64,000 bases of DNA from Clostridium_AW sp963515715 (GTDB taxonomy: Bacteria; Bacillota; Clostridia; Clostridiales; Clostridiaceae): the NCBI RefSeq assembly GCF_963515715.1, contig NZ_CAUPZS010000003.1, forward strand, positions 155,932 to 219,931, in the 5' to 3' direction. The notes beneath the pieces are model-generated. The model saw only the letters and a list, made by a program, of their open reading frames with translations. It searched no databases and was not told the origin of the DNA. The position numbers and the translations under genes are program-made. Within the stretch, counting starts at the first letter, position 1. Each line of letters opens with the position of its first letter. This document shows positions 1 through 7,984 of this stretch, piece by piece.

Positions 1-1
1 T

Positions 2-631
2 TACATCGACGGTAAGGAAATAAATGATTATAAAACCAAAAATTTAGCTAAAAAGCTATCCTCAGTACCTCAAAATACCAATATAGACTTTGATTTCTCT
101 GTTTTAGATATTGTCCTTATGGGCAGGGCTCCTTATTTAAAGAGATTTGAAAATGAAGGGGAAAAGGATTTATCTATAGTTAAAGAGGCCATGGAGATGA
201 CGAATACCTGGCACCTTAAAGATAAATTCATAAATCAACTGAGCGGTGGAGAACGCCAAAGAGTGATTATAGCTAGAGCCTTATCTCAAAAAAGCGATAT
301 AATACTATTAGATGAGCCTATTTCTAATCTAGATATTCAACACCAAATCGACATCCTAGATACGGTTAAATATTTAAATAGAGAGGTTACTATTATAGCT
401 GTACTCCACGATTTAAATTTGGCTGCACAGTATAGTGATTATTTAATTTTATTGAAAGAAGGTAATATATCCTCTCATGGAACACCAGAAGAGGTATTAA
501 CGGAGAATAATATACAGAATGCATATAATATAAAAACTTGTATAATAAAAAATCCTGTTACAGGGAAACCACATATCATTCCTATAAGTAAAAATTACAT
601 GAGAGAAGAACTATTGATAAATGTTCTTTAA
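2..631 (+). CDS. Iron-chelate/vitamin B12-type ABC transporter ATPase (5' end outside window)
   Basis: ATP-hydrolysing subunit of a FecCD-type importer (FecE/FhuC/BtuD family), which energises uptake of ferric siderophores, heme or cobalamin at the cytoplasmic membrane. The reading frame is open from base 2, so the start and Walker A lie upstream of the window. Visible are the Q-loop (SVPQN), the signature LSGGERQRV, Walker B with IILLDEP and the H-loop VLHDLN, in normal order and spacing. The C-terminus ends about 30 residues after a typical FecE core. It converges on the DUF3793 gene and shares a bidirectional terminator with it. Substrate cannot be told from the ATPase; the Fur-like box of the facing gene makes iron the likeliest guess. 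Confidence 0.9.
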   Translation, partial: YIDGKEINDYKTKNLAKKLSSVPQNTNIDFDFSVLDIVLMGRAPYLKRFENEGEKDLSIVKEAMEMTNTWHLKDKFINQLSGGERQRVIIARALSQKSDIILLDEPISNLDIQHQIDILDTVKYLNREVTIIAVLHDLNLAAQYSDYLILLKEGNISSHGTPEEVLTENNIQNAYNIKTCIIKNPVTGKPHIIPISKNYMREELLINVL

Positions 632-633
632 AT

Positions 634-680
634 AAAAATACAACCTTGGTAGGATTAATTGCTCCAAGGTTGTATTTTTT
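634..680. terminator. Bidirectional terminator
   Basis: An inverted repeat (AATACAACCTTGG at about 637-649 and CCAAGGTTGTATT at 664-676) is followed by T residues on the plus strand and A residues before it, so it can stop transcription from both sides. Its right arm lies inside the last codons of the DUF3793 gene. Confidence 0.85.
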
Positions 681-1251
681 CTCTAACATCTCTTAACACT
701 TTAATCTTAGCTTCATCATAAGATCTAAAGGTCTCTAAAGCCTCTTCCAGGTTATAATATACCTTCCAATACCCAAAGGTTATAAAATCTTTTTCTGGAT
801 AATCCATAAAGGCTTCTACGTCTTCTAAAGGTATGCCCAAAAATATTCCCATTTCATGAGGGCAAAAGTCCTCATATCTTCTCTTCATCAATTCTAAGCA
901 TTCTTCCAAGGACATCTCTTTATCATATCCAAATTTATTTAGAAAAAGGATGTTTCTATAATTAAATATGTGTTCTTCTAATCTATCTTTTCTATAGAAA
1001 ATAACCGTATACACATCTCCTGTATCTTTAATAGTAAATGCATCAATTTTATAGGTCTCTAAAAATTCTTCATTATGTTTTTTCCACGCATCATATAAAT
1101 TTTTATTATTTCGAGAAAAAGTTAATATACAAGAGGGTTTATTTCCATTGATAACAGGCGCTATATTATATGCTGTCATATAAAACATATAGTCTTTTTC
1201 TTCTAATTCATTTATCATTTTTAATGTTGATATAATTTCAAGTTGACTCAT
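655..1251 (-). CDS. DUF3793 family protein
   Basis: 198-residue soluble protein of the DUF3793 family, recognised by the block CPHEMGIFLGIPLEDV near residue 135 and the overall length. The biochemical function is unknown; members are common in clostridia, often near iron transport genes. The longer frame to 1293 was rejected because ATG at 1251 has a GGGTGG-type ribosome binding site and the upstream codons run through the operator. The facing siderophore-type ABC ATPase and the Fur-like box at 1272-1286 suggest an iron-responsive role; that is inference. Confidence 0.8.
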   Translation of the reverse strand: MSQLEIISTLKMINELEEKDYMFYMTAYNIAPVINGNKPSCILTFSRNNKNLYDAWKKHNEEFLETYKIDAFTIKDTGDVYTVIFYRKDRLEEHIFNYRNILFLNKFGYDKEMSLEECLELMKRRYEDFCPHEMGIFLGIPLEDVEAFMDYPEKDFITFGYWKVYYNLEEALETFRSYDEAKIKVLRDVREKIQPWSN

Positions 1252-1271
1252 AGTAACCACCCTTTCCTTAT

Positions 1272-1286
1272 TGATAACGAATATCA
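1272..1286. promoter_or_regulatory. Fur-box-like operator
   Basis: TGATAACGAATATCA matches the 7-1-7 Fur consensus TGATAAT-N-ATTATCA at 12 of 14 positions. It lies 21-35 bases upstream of the DUF3793 start. A further overlapping TATCAATATCAA extends it to about 1292, as overlapping Fur sites often do. Suggests iron-repressed expression. Confidence 0.6.
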
Positions 1287-1403
1287 ATATCAATTATACT
1301 ATATAAATTCAACTTTTAAAATATCTTTTATTATATTATTTGCATTAAAAATATTATTGATACACTTATTTTAACTTTTTTAATATGTCTTAGAAAATAA
1401 AAC

Positions 1404-1431
1404 GGTTAAGAATCTTCTAAGACCCTTAACC
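1404..1431. terminator. Terminator downstream of asnA
   Basis: GGTTAAG and CTTAACC arms enclose a 14-base loop. The plus-strand side ends in six T; the minus strand reads GTTTTATTTT after the stem, which fits the end of the asnA transcript. Confidence 0.75.
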
Positions 1432-1438
1432 TTTTTTG

Positions 1439-2461
1439 TTATAAAATATTTATTCCCTTTTCTTCACAAAATCTAATCATATCTTCAGGCCATATGGATG
1501 ATTGAACTTCTCCAATATGTGCCTTCTGTAAAAAGAACATACACATTCTTGACTGCCCTATTCCTCCACCAATTGTATAAGGTAACTTCTTTTCCAATAA
1601 TAATTTATGGAATTCTAAGCTCTTTCTTTCTTCACAATTAGCTAACTTTAATTGTCTTAATAATGCCTCTTCATCTACTCTTATTCCCATGGAAGATAGC
1701 TCTAAAGCTCTTCCTAACACTGGATTCCAGAAAAGTATATCCCCATTTAATTCCCAATCATCATAGTCTGGAGCTCTGCCATCATGTTTCTCACCAGAGG
1801 TTAAAGTTTTTCCAATTTGCATTAGAAATACTGCCCCTTTTTCTTTAGTTATAGCATCTTCTCTTTCCTTTGGAGTTAGTCCTGGAAATAAATCCTCAAT
1901 CTCTTGAGAAGTTATAAAAGTTATTTCTTCTGGAAGATTTTCTTGTAAAAAAGGATAACTTTCAGTTACTTTTTTTTCAGTTTCTTTAAAAGCTTCATAT
2001 ATTTTTCTTACTGCATCTTTTAAATACTCTATATTTCTATCCTCTTTTGTTAATACCTTTTCCCAATCCCATTGGTCTACATATATGGAATGTATATTAT
2101 CTAAATCTTCATCTCTTCTTATTGCATTCATATCTGTATAAAGTCCTTCATCTGCATCAAATCCATATCTATACAGAGCCATTCTTTTCCACTTAGCTAA
2201 GGAGTGTACAATCTCAGCTGAAGCTTCATTATCATCTTTTATAGTAAAAGATACAGGTCTTTCCACACCACTTAGGTTATCATTTAATCCTTTATCACAC
2301 CTAACAAATAAAGGTGCTGATACTCTTATTAAATTTAATTTATGAGCCAATGCTCTTTCAAAAGTATCTTTAACACATTTTAGCGCTATTGCAGTCTCTT
2401 TTAAACTTAAATCAGTTTTATAATCCTCTGGAATTATAAGTCTCTCATCATATTTACCCAT
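1439..2461 (-). CDS. asnA: Aspartate--ammonia ligase
   Basis: Cytoplasmic ammonia-dependent asparagine synthetase, L-Asp + NH3 + ATP to L-Asn. 340 residues, the usual AsnA length, with the class II aminoacyl-tRNA-synthetase-like fold. Recognised by the C-terminal block GGGIGQSRMCMFFL followed by AHIGEVQ, and by the internal SGEKHDGRAPDYDDW region. Single-gene unit; transcription is preceded by a 270-base T-box leader with an AAC specifier, so expression should rise when tRNA-Asn is uncharged. ATG at 2461 follows a GGAGGTAGC ribosome binding site. Confidence 0.97.
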   Translation of the reverse strand: MGKYDERLIIPEDYKTDLSLKETAIALKCVKDTFERALAHKLNLIRVSAPLFVRCDKGLNDNLSGVERPVSFTIKDDNEASAEIVHSLAKWKRMALYRYGFDADEGLYTDMNAIRRDEDLDNIHSIYVDQWDWEKVLTKEDRNIEYLKDAVRKIYEAFKETEKKVTESYPFLQENLPEEITFITSQEIEDLFPGLTPKEREDAITKEKGAVFLMQIGKTLTSGEKHDGRAPDYDDWELNGDILFWNPVLGRALELSSMGIRVDEEALLRQLKLANCEERKSLEFHKLLLEKKLPYTIGGGIGQSRMCMFFLQKAHIGEVQSSIWPEDMIRFCEEKGINIL

Positions 2462-2516
2462 AGTCTTTTGCTACCTCCTATATTCTATATAATGTTTTGA
2501 TAGTGCACTATTTTTA

Positions 2517-2812
2517 AAAACAAAAAACCCTTCATCCCACAAAGGGACGAAAGGTATATCTTCCGCGGTACCACCCTGATTAGCTTTACAAAAAGCTCTT
2601 CTCACACTAAAGAGTATCTATCAATACTCTCCCTCATTAACGGTTGGGTTCCGTCTAAGCCTACTCTCCTTAAAGATTTGGGTTAGAGACTCAGAGATGT
2701 TCTTCAGTATAATTTTCGTATAGGGCTTTCACCATCCCCCATTCGCTATGACTACCTTTTATACTTACTCTTCTCTTCACAGTCTTTATTTGGGACAAGT
2801 TAATTAATTAAA
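2517..2812 (-). ncRNA. T-box riboswitch, asparagine-specific
   Basis: The T-box sequence AGGGTGGTACCGCGG is on the minus strand at 2563-2577. It is followed by a terminator hairpin (arms 2528-2538 and 2544-2554) with a run of T. Upstream, Stem I carries AGAGAAGAGTAAG, GGTGAAAGCC and, on its 3' side, a GAAGAAACATCTCTGAG segment in which AAC (2701-2699, followed by the conserved purine) is the best specifier codon. An Asn specifier upstream of asnA is self-consistent. Confidence 0.93.
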
Positions 2813-2816
2813 TTCG

Positions 2817-2845
2817 ATTATATACGTTATAATCTATATTGTCAA
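2817..2845 (-). promoter_or_regulatory. Sigma-A promoter of the asnA T-box transcript
   Basis: On the minus strand TTGACA (2845-2840), a 17-base spacer and TATAAT (2822-2817): both hexamers match consensus exactly. Confidence 0.85.
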
Positions 2846-2864
2846 TAGCTTTCCCAAACTTTAC

Positions 2865-3713
2865 TTATTTATTTGTCCAATTTAATAATGTTTCATATTT
2901 TTTCTCTATATCTTCATAACCTATTTTATATAAGCTTTCTAACTTTGATTTATTTCTTTCTATTCTTCCTACTTTTAATCCTGTTTCTGGTCTTATTATA
3001 AAGACTTTTCCCTCTTTTTCTAAGTTTTCTATATAATCTAGAGTTTCATTGTAATGCTTATATCTGTTTAATATAGCTTCGGTTAAATTATCATAACCTG
3101 AATAAACCCTTTTTAATAATCTCTTATGTTTAAAAGGTTCCTTTCTATATCCTCTAGGTCTAGTAAGTATTATTATATTTTTTTTGAATCCATCTTCCAT
3201 AGCCTTCTTCACAGGAATAGAATCTGCAATTCCACCATCTAACAGTAATCTATCTTTATACTTTACTATAGGCGATATAAAAGGAAGGCTAGCTGAAGCC
3301 TTTACTACGGTTAAAATATCTTCATTATCATCCTTATGGAAATATATTGGTTTTCCTGTGTTACAATCTGTAGCTACAACTACAAAATTTTCTTCAGCCT
3401 TAAAAAAAGTAGGAAAATCAAATGGATTTAACTTATTGGGTATTTCATTATACATAAAATCTAGTCCAAATATACTTTTACACTTTAAAAAGTTTCTATA
3501 TCCTATATATCTAGGATCCTTTATATATCCAATAGTCACATCTTTGTTTCTTCCTATTTGCCTTGATATGTAAGATGTAGCATTACAAGCCCCCATAGAC
3601 ACACCTATAACATATGGAAAATACAGATTCTTTTCCATAAAAAAATCTAGCACTCCTGCTGTGTATAATCCTCTCATTCCTCCGCCTTCTAGTACTAATC
3701 CTATTTTTCCCAT
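2865..3713 (-). CDS. Patatin-like phospholipase family protein
   Basis: 282-residue serine hydrolase of the bacterial patatin family (YjjU/RssA-like). Probably deacylates membrane or lysophospholipids; the natural substrate is unknown. Oxyanion-hole motif GGGMRG at residues 10-15, nucleophile elbow GVSMG at 37-41 (Ser39), and the catalytic Asp in LLLDGG near residue 160 are all intact, giving the Ser-Asp dyad. No signal peptide, so cytoplasmic or membrane-peripheral. ATG 3713 has a GAGGAGAG ribosome binding site. It is divergent from the SpoIIP-like gene and follows no operon. Confidence 0.9.
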   Translation of the reverse strand: MGKIGLVLEGGGMRGLYTAGVLDFFMEKNLYFPYVIGVSMGACNATSYISRQIGRNKDVTIGYIKDPRYIGYRNFLKCKSIFGLDFMYNEIPNKLNPFDFPTFFKAEENFVVVATDCNTGKPIYFHKDDNEDILTVVKASASLPFISPIVKYKDRLLLDGGIADSIPVKKAMEDGFKKNIIILTRPRGYRKEPFKHKRLLKRVYSGYDNLTEAILNRYKHYNETLDYIENLEKEGKVFIIRPETGLKVGRIERNKSKLESLYKIGYEDIEKKYETLLNWTNK

Positions 3714-4003
3714 ATTACTCTCTCCTCTTTATCCTTATCTCTACTTTTTACTCTCCCCTCTTGAAAATTACAATATTATTATACCCCCATTTTTTTATAA
3801 ATTTAAATATTTCTTTTATAAATTTACATGTCTTTAATAATTTATTCATAATTCCATATTTATCTTTTTTCAATGGTTATAAAACTACTCTAACATGCTC
3901 ATAATATAAATATAACCATAAATTATAGAAGTATATGAATTAAATTAAAAATTATCTATATATTTACAATATGGATATGAATTATAAAAGGGAGTTGATA
4001 ACA
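3714..4003. other. Divergent intergenic region
   Basis: About 290 very AT-rich bases between the patatin and SpoIIP-like genes. It must hold both promoters. I see no clear sigma-A pair or sporulation-type promoter that I would defend, and no hairpin. Confidence 0.4.
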
Positions 4004-4699
4004 ATGAAAAAATTTCAGCGAAACATAATTATTGCAATATCACTTTTTACATTAGTTGTAGTAATAGGTTTTTCATATTCAGAAGTACGAAAAAGAAAAA
4101 GTATGATAAATGACTCTACTGATTTATCAATGGAAGTTAATAAAACTACTACGGCATCAAACCTTTCCCCTATAGTTATATATAATAGCCATGCAGATGA
4201 AGAATATGCTTTCGGAAAAAAAGTTACTGATATTGGAGCAATTATTAATGATAATCTTATAAAAGAAGGCTTAAATAGTAGCTTTATAGAATTAAAAGCC
4301 GCAGAATCCTATACAAAGTCATACTCTAATTCTCGTGAGTCCATAAAAAACAATGTTGAAAATTACGATAAGTCTATATTATTAGATATACATAGGGATA
4401 TCACCGACTCTCCAAAAACAGCTGAAAATGATATTACCATTGTTCTTTCTAAAAATAACCCCTATTATGAAACCAATAGAAAATTTGCTGATTTAATTGT
4501 AGAGGAAATAAATAGAACAGAAGAAGTAAAGGCAAATATATATTTATACAATAATGGAGTTAATTATTTTAATCAGGACCTATCTAAAACCGCCCTTGTT
4601 ATTGACATTGGTTATAACACTTCAACTGTTGAAGAGGTGGATGCTTGTATTAATGCACTTGTTTCAGCCTTCAAAAACCTTAATATTAAATCTTCTTAA
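4004..4699 (+). CDS. SpoIIP-like N-acetylmuramoyl-L-alanine amidase
   Basis: 231 residues: an N-terminal signal-anchor helix (about residues 8-24) and one SpoIIP-type amidase domain from about residue 55. Full SpoIIP cleaves the amide link between muramic acid and stem peptide during engulfment of the forespore. Family hallmarks visible are IYNSHADEEY (usually YHTHTTEAY), a SYTKSYSNSR segment, LLDIHRD, YFNQDLS and the closing VIDIGYN block. The first His of the usual HTH is Asn here, and the protein is shorter than canonical SpoIIP (over 300 residues). It may therefore be a divergent paralogue rather than the engulfment enzyme. The start at 4004 was chosen over 3971 for its AAAGGGAG ribosome binding site. 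Confidence 0.75.
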   Translation: MKKFQRNIIIAISLFTLVVVIGFSYSEVRKRKSMINDSTDLSMEVNKTTTASNLSPIVIYNSHADEEYAFGKKVTDIGAIINDNLIKEGLNSSFIELKAAESYTKSYSNSRESIKNNVENYDKSILLDIHRDITDSPKTAENDITIVLSKNNPYYETNRKFADLIVEEINRTEEVKANIYLYNNGVNYFNQDLSKTALVIDIGYNTSTVEEVDACINALVSAFKNLNIKSS

Positions 4700-4856
4700 A
4701 TGAAATAAAGTAAGGAGATATTTACAACTTAAAGTCTCCTTACCCACCTTTTGAACTTTCTAGTTCTCATGCTACTTTAATTATTTAACTTTAACTATTA
4801 CACTTCATATAAAGAATCTTTGACTTTAATTCAGCTACAGCTTTTTCAACTTAACC

Positions 4857-5420
4857 CTATGCCTTATTTGCAATAGGCTGTTTGTTGTCAGCTTCTGGTT
4901 TATCATAAACTTTTCCTCCCAAGCTTCTCTGGATTTTTGCAAGCATACCTGTCTTACGTAATGCTATGAGAAAAGCAAATGCAATTGTGCCACCAATAAG
5001 TGTTGCGCTGATGAATGAGGGGACATAGAATATCCATGTAAGCCATGTTCTACCCCAGATAAATGTCATTATAGGATAGGAAAGGATAGCTCCAATGATA
5101 CCAGTCCCTATAACCTCACCTACAACAGCACAGATTAATTTACCCTTAGAGACTCTGTAGAAAATTCCCGATAAAGTGGCGCCGAAAACTGCTCCCGTCA
5201 GAGCCAAAGGTGGAATTCCCATAAAAAACATTCTTATAACACCAATCAATGTAGCACAAAGCAGGGAATACCATGGTCCAAGAAGAACAGAACATACAAT
5301 GTTAATAAAGTGAGCCATAGGACACATTCCTTCAATTCGAAGAATTGGTGAAATTACAACTCCCATTGCAACCATCATTGCTAGCATAAGTTTTTTTAAT
5401 AACTTAGATCTTTTTTCCAT
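4857..5420 (-). CDS. thiW: ThiW, ECF transporter S component for thiazole (HET)
   Basis: 187-residue integral membrane protein with about five hydrophobic helices, the substrate-binding S subunit of an energy-coupling factor transporter. ThiW is assigned to import of the thiamine precursor hydroxyethylthiazole. Typical features are the N-terminal MVAMGVVISP, then CPMAHFINIVCSVLLGPWY and the GAVFGATLSGIFYR segment. The shared A1/A2/T module is not adjacent, as is usual for group II ECF transporters. A TPP riboswitch upstream agrees with the assignment. Base composition is richer in G+C than the flanks: three 60-base lines at 4981, 5161 and 5221 contain 26, 31 and 21 G+C. This suggests separate ancestry. 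Confidence 0.85.
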   Translation of the reverse strand: MEKRSKLLKKLMLAMMVAMGVVISPILRIEGMCPMAHFINIVCSVLLGPWYSLLCATLIGVIRMFFMGIPPLALTGAVFGATLSGIFYRVSKGKLICAVVGEVIGTGIIGAILSYPIMTFIWGRTWLTWIFYVPSFISATLIGGTIAFAFLIALRKTGMLAKIQRSLGGKVYDKPEADNKQPIANKA

Positions 5421-5441
5421 AACAAACTACCTCTCTAATAA

Positions 5442-5616
5442 TATTTATCCGATGACTACCATCCGTAATACTCCCATCGCACTCTGTGAAAGCGATTTAG
5501 AGTTCTTATGCTGTGCATAACGGATGCTACGTCCCTGGATAAGTTCTTCTAAGCTTCAGTTGGAGTAAGTATTCCTTTTAAGCAAACTCCATCTGAAGCT
5601 AAGAATCACTTGATTT
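5442..5616. repeat. Structured repeat element, complete copy
   Basis: The first 55 bases (5442-5496) are identical to 63946-64000. The element folds strongly. TTATCC (5445-5450) pairs with GGATAA (5537-5542) and CATCCG (5460-5465) with CGGATG (5521-5526). Within these lie the hairpins ATCGC/GCGAT (5476-5480, 5492-5496) and TTATGC/GCATAA (5506-5511, 5515-5520), which together form a three-way junction. A second long hairpin follows, AGCTTCAG/CTGAAGCT (5552-5559, 5593-5600) with GGAGT/ACTCC inside. It ends in AATCACTTGATT. No ORF. The subterminal palindromes resemble ends of IS200/IS605-type or PATE elements, or an RNA. The family was not identified. Confidence 0.6.
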
Positions 5617-5703
5617 TATGCATATTAATGCTTGTATGGCTTTTAGCTTACAGAATATGCAATGTGGGAAATAAATACCATTACAGAAGTATATTTTTTA
5701 ACA

Positions 5704-5805
5704 CAACAAAATAGCAATTCCCTATATAGCATAAGCCATACTAGTCGGTCGAAGCTTAAAAGCTTCCTCTCATCTTGAAACACAAGCTCCCTCGCTATTT
5801 AGTTG
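5704..5805 (-). ncRNA. Divergent TPP-like aptamer
   Basis: The minus strand reads GGGAGCTTGTGTTTCAAG, then ATGAGAGGAAG and TTAAGCTTCGACC. This closely matches the first half of the TPP riboswitch 150 bases upstream, with TGAGA of the pyrimidine-sensing helix kept. The second half, which in TPP aptamers holds CCTGATCTGG and GCGTAGGG, is replaced by CTAGTATGGC, TTAT and GCTATATAGGGA. P1 is long: 5805-5794 pairs with 5715-5704 with one mismatch. GTATGGCTT (5741-5733) can also pair perfectly with a downstream AAGCCATAC (minus strand of 5642-5634), a possible switching helix. Confidence 0.55.
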
Positions 5806-5878
5806 TCTTTTTAACATATGGGCCAGGGCGCTCCCCCTTCGCCTATGGAGAATATTAATTCCTCAAATCAGTAATAAA

Positions 5879-5913
5879 AAATAGGATACACCAAATAAGG
5901 TATATCCTATTTA
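5879..5913 (-). terminator. Terminator downstream of TPP aptamer
   Basis: On the minus strand AAATAGGATATACC, a short loop and GGTGTATCCTATTTTTTATT form a strong hairpin with a T tract 40 bases after the TPP aptamer, probably its expression platform. Confidence 0.8.
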
Positions 5914-5952
5914 TACTCATAAAAATTCATAAACAAATAGTATAAACTAAGT

Positions 5953-6034
5953 GTTTACCTACGTCGGCATTATCCGAATCAGGTTATGGGTCGAAGCTTA
6001 ACTTCCTCTCAGCCTGCAATACAAGCTCCCCTTT
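5953..6034 (-). ncRNA. TPP riboswitch (thi box)
   Basis: Minus strand contains GGGGAGCTTG, GGCTGAGAGGAAG, CGACCCATAACCTGATTCGG, ATAATGCCGACGTAGG in canonical thi-box order. All core TPP contacts (CTGAGA, CCTGAT, the GCGTAGG-type segment as GACGTAGG) are present. Followed by a terminator at 5879-5913 and, further down, by thiW, so thiamine pyrophosphate should switch thiW transcription off. Confidence 0.93.
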
Positions 6035-6040
6035 TTTTAA

Positions 6041-6069
6041 ATTCTATCATATAGTTTTACTAAATACAA
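6041..6069 (-). promoter_or_regulatory. Putative promoter of the thiW leader
   Basis: On the minus strand TTGTAT (6069-6064), 17 bases, TAGAAT (6046-6041), ending a few bases before the TPP aptamer. The match is moderate and the position is right. Confidence 0.5.
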
Positions 6070-6087
6070 CCAAACTTTTATTCTTGT

Positions 6088-7812
6088 CTATTCAACTGAA
6101 TGTAATTTCCTCATTATAACTTCTTCCATAGACTTCAACTTATTCTCACTTTCCTCTAGAGTCTTGCCTATAGAATACATATAAATTTTTATCTTTGGTT
6201 CAGTACCTGAAGGTCTTACAGCATACCAAGAACCATCTTCCAATATGAATTTTAATACATTGGATTCAGGTATCTCACTCTTGCTTTCTTCTTCATTTTT
6301 CAAATCGTATTCTATACCTCTTTCTAAATCAATGTATTTCACTAGTTTAACATCCCCTAAAACTTTTGGGAATTCTTCTCTATAAACCTTCATCATTCTA
6401 GATATTCTTTTCTGTCCTTCTACCCCTTCTAAAACTAGAGATATTAGTTTTTCTCTGTAATAACCATGTTCTTCATAAACTTCATTTAATACATCTATTA
6501 AAGTTTCTCCTAAAGTCTTATAATATGCGGTAGCTTCACAAAGTAGCATTGAAGATATTACTCCATCTTTATCCTTTACAAAGTCTCCTGCTACATAACC
6601 TATGCTTTCTTCATATCCAAATATAAATTTATGATTACCTTCTTTTTCTAACTCATTGGCCTTTCCGCATATATTCTTAAATCCTGTTAATGCCTCAAAG
6701 GTTTCCACTCCATATTTTAGTGCTATAGCCTTTCCTAAATCTCCAGTAACAACGGATTTTACTATAAAGGCATTTTCAGGTAGTTTTCCTTTATCCTTCA
6801 TCCCCTCAACTATGTACTTTATCAATATGACTCCAGTTTGATTTCCATTAAAAGCTACATACTCTCCGTTTTTATCCTTTACCATTATAGCCAATCTGTC
6901 ACAGTCTGGGTCTGTTGCTATTAAAAGTTCTGCTCCTACTTTTTTTCCTAATTCTTCAGCGTATTTAAATGCCTTTACATCTTCAGGGTTTGGGTACCCT
7001 ACGGTGGTGAAATCTGGATCTGGATTTTCCTGTTCAGGAACTACAAATATATTATTAAACCCTCTTTCTTTTAAAACCCTTCTTACAGGTACATTTCCTG
7101 TCCCATTTAAAGGTGTATAAACTATATTTATATCTTTATCTATTTCATCTCTTAGGCTTAAATTCTTTACTTTTTCTATGTATTCATCATCAATTTCTTT
7201 TCCTAACATCACTAAAAGCCCTTTTTCTTTTGCCTCTTCTTCACTTGCCATTTTTATTTTATTGAAATCATCTATATTATTTATTTTTTCTGTGATAGGA
7301 TCTGCAATGCTAGATAATATTTGAGCTCCATCTTCCCAATAAACCTTATATCCATTATAATCCTTTGGGTTATGACTTGCTGTCACAACTATACCTGATA
7401 TGGTATTTAATCTTCTTACAGTATAAGAAAGCTCTGGAGTAGGTCTTAATCCTTCGAAAAGATAAGCTTTTATTCCATTACCAGCTAATACTAATGCTGC
7501 TGTTTTAGCAAATACATCTGAATAGTGTCTACAGTCATAAGCTATAGCTACTCCCCTATCCATAGCTTCTTTTCCATTTTCCACTATAAAATCAGCAAGC
7601 CCTTGCGTTACTTTAGCTATTATGTACTTATTCATTCTATTTGTACCAGCAGCAATTTTTCCTCTTAAACCTGCTGTTCCAAACTCTAAATTTCTATAAA
7701 ATCTATCTTCTATCTCCTTAGGATCATTCTTTATACTCTCTAATTCTGCTCTAGTTTCTTCATCAAAATATTTGTTATTTAACCACTCTTCATAAACTTT
7801 CATATAATGCAT
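6088..7812 (-). CDS. Phosphoglucomutase/phosphomannomutase (alpha-D-phosphohexomutase)
   Basis: 574-residue cytoplasmic enzyme that interconverts hexose 1- and 6-phosphates (glucose, possibly mannose) through a phosphoserine, linking glycolysis with sugar-nucleotide synthesis. Four-domain alpha-phosphohexomutase. The phosphoserine loop TASHNPKDYNG lies near residue 145, followed by the metal loop DPDCDR, the sugar-binding loop GYEESIG and the phosphate-binding loop RPSGTEPK near the C-terminus. Length and motifs fit the PgcA/Pgm2-like clade. Monocistronic by spacing. ATG 7812 follows AAGGGAGA; an internal ATG three codons later is a possible alternative start. Confidence 0.95.
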   Translation of the reverse strand: MHYMKVYEEWLNNKYFDEETRAELESIKNDPKEIEDRFYRNLEFGTAGLRGKIAAGTNRMNKYIIAKVTQGLADFIVENGKEAMDRGVAIAYDCRHYSDVFAKTAALVLAGNGIKAYLFEGLRPTPELSYTVRRLNTISGIVVTASHNPKDYNGYKVYWEDGAQILSSIADPITEKINNIDDFNKIKMASEEEAKEKGLLVMLGKEIDDEYIEKVKNLSLRDEIDKDINIVYTPLNGTGNVPVRRVLKERGFNNIFVVPEQENPDPDFTTVGYPNPEDVKAFKYAEELGKKVGAELLIATDPDCDRLAIMVKDKNGEYVAFNGNQTGVILIKYIVEGMKDKGKLPENAFIVKSVVTGDLGKAIALKYGVETFEALTGFKNICGKANELEKEGNHKFIFGYEESIGYVAGDFVKDKDGVISSMLLCEATAYYKTLGETLIDVLNEVYEEHGYYREKLISLVLEGVEGQKRISRMMKVYREEFPKVLGDVKLVKYIDLERGIEYDLKNEEESKSEIPESNVLKFILEDGSWYAVRPSGTEPKIKIYMYSIGKTLEESENKLKSMEEVIMRKLHSVE

Positions 7813-7923
7813 AATATCATTATCTCCCTTCTAGGCTACTATATAATATATTTATTGTATCAAATTTTACATAAATATATTAGTACTATTTGTAAACTTT
7901 TATATTTTATCATTTTAAAAATA

Positions 7924-7963
7924 AAAGCAACCATACCGTCTAAAAGGTAGGCTGCTTTTTATT
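7924..7963. terminator. Bidirectional terminator
   Basis: AAGCAACC-TACC arm and GGTA-GGCTGCTT arm with T runs on both sides of the hairpin. It closes the small membrane-protein gene on the minus strand. Confidence 0.8.
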
Positions 7964-7984
7964 TCAATAACTCCAATTTTACTT

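Noticed and set aside
4710..4743. GTAAGGAGA/TCTCCTTAC inverted repeat as terminator of the SpoIIP-like gene
   Set aside because: The stem is good but no T run follows, so a terminator call is not secure.
5620..5660. GCATATT/AATATGC hairpin as a terminator for thiW leader
   Set aside because: Long loop, no T tract, and it overlaps the possible switching partner of the divergent TPP aptamer.
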